From the NCBI GenBank assembly GCA_035441325.1, contig DAOROA010000013.1, forward strand, positions 1 to 64,000: a DNA stretch of 64,000 nucleotides, written 5' to 3'. Origin of the DNA: Competibacter_A sp002352125 (lineage in GTDB: Bacteria > Pseudomonadota > Gammaproteobacteria > Competibacterales > Competibacteraceae). How positions within the stretch are numbered: the stretch's first letter is position 1; the number at the start of each line of letters is the position of its first letter. The notes under the pieces were generated by a model. The model had not been told where the DNA came from and made no database searches. It worked only from the letters and a program-made list of their open reading frames with translations. Shown here one piece after another: positions 61,725 to 64,000 of the stretch. A program made the translations under genes and the position numbers.

Positions 61725-64000
61725 ATGTTCGGCACCGTAAAACAGCGTTTTTATCTGATGACCGGTTTGTTTCTGGTGCTGTTCGGCGCCGCCTACACCG
61801 GGATGGTTCTGTTTCTGGAACGATTGTCCGCGAGTGCTACCCGCGCCGAGCTAGCCACGATCACCAACCGGGAAACCCGCAGCTTGGAACGGGAGTTCTG
61901 GGAAATCCGGTTTTGGGAACAGGCGGCGCTGTCGCAAAATCGCTTGGATGCCGAACGACGCTTCGCCACGCTGTTGAACGAAGCAAAGGCGAATGTTCGT
62001 CAACTGAATCCGAGCATCTCCAAGATATTGACGCCGAGCAAAATCGATGAAATCTCGATGCTGTTATCGGAATATCAAAACCTCTTCGGCCAACTGATTC
62101 AACTCAAGACCCAGCAACGCTTGAACAAAACCGGATTCGATTCGAATTATCAGGCATTGACCTCGACCATCTTCTCCGTGCCGAACGCCACCGCCTTGTA
62201 CAAATCGCTGTTCGACGTCAACCACTTCCAGGAAAGCTATTTCCTCGCGCGCTCGGAGCTCAAATACGATGGCCTCAACATCGTCTTTGGCTCTCTGCTA
62301 CACGATATCGAGCGATCATCGCTGCGCGATGATGTTCGCTTTCGTTCTCACGTTGATCGTTACCGGGCGATGCTGAACCAAGATATTGATCTGGAAAATA
62401 AAATAGAAACCGTTAACCACAAATTCGACGATCTCACCCGTCGTCTGATCCAATTGCTGTTGGACATTTCTGCGGGAGCCATCGATGCGTATCGACAGGA
62501 ATTGCAGGCCAGCCAAATCATTCGCGATCATATCCGGCACTCGCTGTTGCTTTTTATCCTGTTCACGATGCTGTTCTTCGGCATCCTGCTGCATGCGATG
62601 GCGCGCAAGATCATCTGGCCGATCCGGGATATTTCCGAGGTCGCTCGCCAAGTCCAATCCGGCCGGCTCAATTCCCGCTTCCTTTCCAACAATACCGACG
62701 AGGTCGCCCAACTCGGCTTCGCCATCAACCAGATGTTGGACACCATCGAGAAAAACAACGCTCGACTGACCGCCTACCAGAACGACCTGGAAAAACGGGT
62801 CGAAGCGCGTACCGAAGAACTCAAAAACGCCAAGGAAGCCGCCGATGCCGCCAACCGGGCCAAGAGCGAATTTCTGGCCAACATGAGCCACGAAATTCGC
62901 ACGCCGATGAACGCGATCATCGGCATGGCCGATCTGCTGGCCGAAACCAAGCTAACACAAGAACAGCGCAACTACCTCGAAGTGTTTAAAAATGCCGGCG
63001 AGAATTTGCTGGTTCTGATCGAGGACATTCTCGACCTGTCAAAAATCGAAGCCGATAAGCTGATCCTCAACCACGAAAGTTTCGATCTGGAAAATTTGTT
63101 GAACAAACAGATCGACTTGATGGCGATGCGGGCAATGAAGAAGGGGCTTGAACTGATCCTCCGGATCGATCCAAACGTTCCGGTCATGGTCGAAGGCGAC
63201 GCCCATCGATTGCAACAAGTGCTCACCAATCTGACCGGCAACGCCATCAAATTTACCGAACGCGGCCAAGTGATCGTCGCGGTCGAAAACGACCCCGATT
63301 CTCCGGTTCCCGGCCATCTATGCTTTGCCGTCAGCGATACGGGCATCGGCATCGCCCCCGAAAAACAGGCTTCGGTGTTCAAAGCATTTACCCAAGCCGA
63401 TGGCTCGATCAACCGAAAATACGGCGGTACCGGCTTAGGGTTGGCCATCAGCCGGCGATTGGTCGAAATGATGGATGGTCGCGTTTGGCTGGAAAGCCAG
63501 CCCGGCCAAGGCAGCACGTTTTATTTCACGGTCAAGCTAGGCACGGCATCGCCCGGCATCGCGGCGAAACCGCTCGCCCCTCCTCAACTGAGCGGCTGGC
63601 GGGTACTGGTGGTGGACGATGTGGCGATCAATCGCCAGATCGCGGCCGAGCTGCTCGGTCTGAGCGGGGCGCAGGTCGATCAAGCCGAAACCATCGAAAC
63701 CGCAATGGCCGCTTTGCGGGATCGGCACGCCGACGGCCAACCCTACCAAATACTGTTGCTGGATTCGCAAATGCTGGATGGAAATGGCTCGGATCTGCTG
63801 AATGCGCTAGAAAAGGAACCCGGTTATTCGAACTTGCCCGTCGTGTTGCTCAGCATGGGCGAGCGGCGCTGCTACGAAAAGGCGGAAGCGGCCAAGGGGC
63901 GCATCGCCTGCTTGATGAAACCGATCAAACGGCAAGTTTTATGGGAAGCGGTTCACCGGCTGCTCGGTTACGCCCGCAGTTACCCGCGCATCGGTCAGGG
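61725..64000 (+). CDS. Hybrid sensor histidine kinase, 3' end beyond window
   Basis: At least 758 residues, open at the right edge. A first transmembrane helix (~10-30) and a second (~268-290) enclose a ~230-residue, mostly helical periplasmic sensor without a recognised family. A HAMP domain (~290-345), a coiled-coil linker, HisKA with His389 in MSHEIRTP, and HATPase (NLTGNAIKF, SDTGIGI, GGTGLGLAI) follow. The receiver begins at WRVLVVDDVAINRQ with phosphoacceptor Asp680 in LLLDSQM and Lys in MKPIKR. Further receiver or Hpt modules may follow outside the window. The Met at 61725 begins the first hydrophobic helix; no clear ribosome site precedes it. Confidence 0.92.
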   Translation, partial: MFGTVKQRFYLMTGLFLVLFGAAYTGMVLFLERLSASATRAELATITNRETRSLEREFWEIRFWEQAALSQNRLDAERRFATLLNEAKANVRQLNPSISKILTPSKIDEISMLLSEYQNLFGQLIQLKTQQRLNKTGFDSNYQALTSTIFSVPNATALYKSLFDVNHFQESYFLARSELKYDGLNIVFGSLLHDIERSSLRDDVRFRSHVDRYRAMLNQDIDLENKIETVNHKFDDLTRRLIQLLLDISAGAIDAYRQELQASQIIRDHIRHSLLLFILFTMLFFGILLHAMARKIIWPIRDISEVARQVQSGRLNSRFLSNNTDEVAQLGFAINQMLDTIEKNNARLTAYQNDLEKRVEARTEELKNAKEAADAANRAKSEFLANMSHEIRTPMNAIIGMADLLAETKLTQEQRNYLEVFKNAGENLLVLIEDILDLSKIEADKLILNHESFDLENLLNKQIDLMAMRAMKKGLELILRIDPNVPVMVEGDAHRLQQVLTNLTGNAIKFTERGQVIVAVENDPDSPVPGHLCFAVSDTGIGIAPEKQASVFKAFTQADGSINRKYGGTGLGLAISRRLVEMMDGRVWLESQPGQGSTFYFTVKLGTASPGIAAKPLAPPQLSGWRVLVVDDVAINRQIAAELLGLSGAQVDQAETIETAMAALRDRHADGQPYQILLLDSQMLDGNGSDLLNALEKEPGYSNLPVVLLSMGERRCYEKAEAAKGRIACLMKPIKRQVLWEAVHRLLGYARSYPRIGQ

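Overview
This window reads as a gammaproteobacterial chromosome segment of high GC content. It carries the AcnB-type aconitase, TamA/TamB, YggX, MutY, the hemC-hemD-hemX-hemY operon, lptM-lysA ... dapF-DUF484, engB, dsbA beside a cytochrome c4, ubiD and a gamma-type tRNA-Phe. Cytochrome c maturation is of system II type (ResB/CcsA). The rich signalling repertoire and metabolic genes would fit a Competibacter-like or similar environmental gammaproteobacterium. That lineage guess is inference only, because no search was possible.

Layout. 0-1.6 kb: a DnaQ-like exonuclease/RecQ helicase fusion on the minus strand, whose reading frame runs into abruptly AT-rich sequence at the left edge. 1.7-6.7 kb: acnB, a Deg-family periplasmic protease and a thioredoxin-fold protein. 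6.7-12.5 kb: tamA-tamB, the outer-membrane translocation/assembly module. 12.5-15.2 kb: cysM, then a 1.4-kb decayed integrative element at tRNA-Phe (duplicated tRNA 3' end, secreted nuclease, integrase remnant), then yggX-mutY. 16.3-22.5 kb: an NAD-dependent epimerase-like protein, a degenerate REC-REC-GGDEF-EAL protein, ilvD and a di-haem cytochrome. 22.5-26.9 kb: a same-strand set of periplasmic binding protein, hybrid histidine kinase and exported caspase-like/FGE-sulfatase fusion. 27.2-30.7 kb: an RfaH-like antiterminator followed by cysD and cysNC for sulfate activation.

30.7-38.9 kb: a YdfG-like dehydrogenase, a fructosamine-kinase-family protein, then a leftward run of cytochrome c4, resB, ccsA, dsbA and an endonuclease/exonuclease/phosphatase protein, with engB diverging from it. 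38.9-44 kb: lptM-lysA-CoA-binding protein-GNAT/nitrilase fusion-dapF-DUF484, the lysine/diaminopimelate locus. 44-54.6 kb: esterase, Na+/H+ antiporter, argH diverging from hemCDXY, then ubiD with a ferredoxin-type flavin reductase. 54.8-64 kb: a CheB-CheR-PAS fusion, a TRAP transporter pair without its binding protein, an orphan ABC ATPase, an orphan MraZ that looks like the Bacteroidetes type, and a hybrid sensor kinase cut by the right edge.

How the genes work together. Several blocks form recognisable modules: thiol/cytochrome maturation in the envelope (resB, ccsA, dsbA, c-type cytochromes), sulfur assimilation (cysM, cysD, cysNC), tetrapyrrole synthesis (hemCDXY), lysine and cell-wall precursor synthesis (lysA, dapF), and envelope assembly (tamAB, Deg protease, lptM). 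The most unusual parts are the binding protein-hybrid kinase-caspase set, the tRNA-Phe island, the WRN-like exonuclease-helicase with its disrupted end, and the Bacteroidetes-like mraZ.
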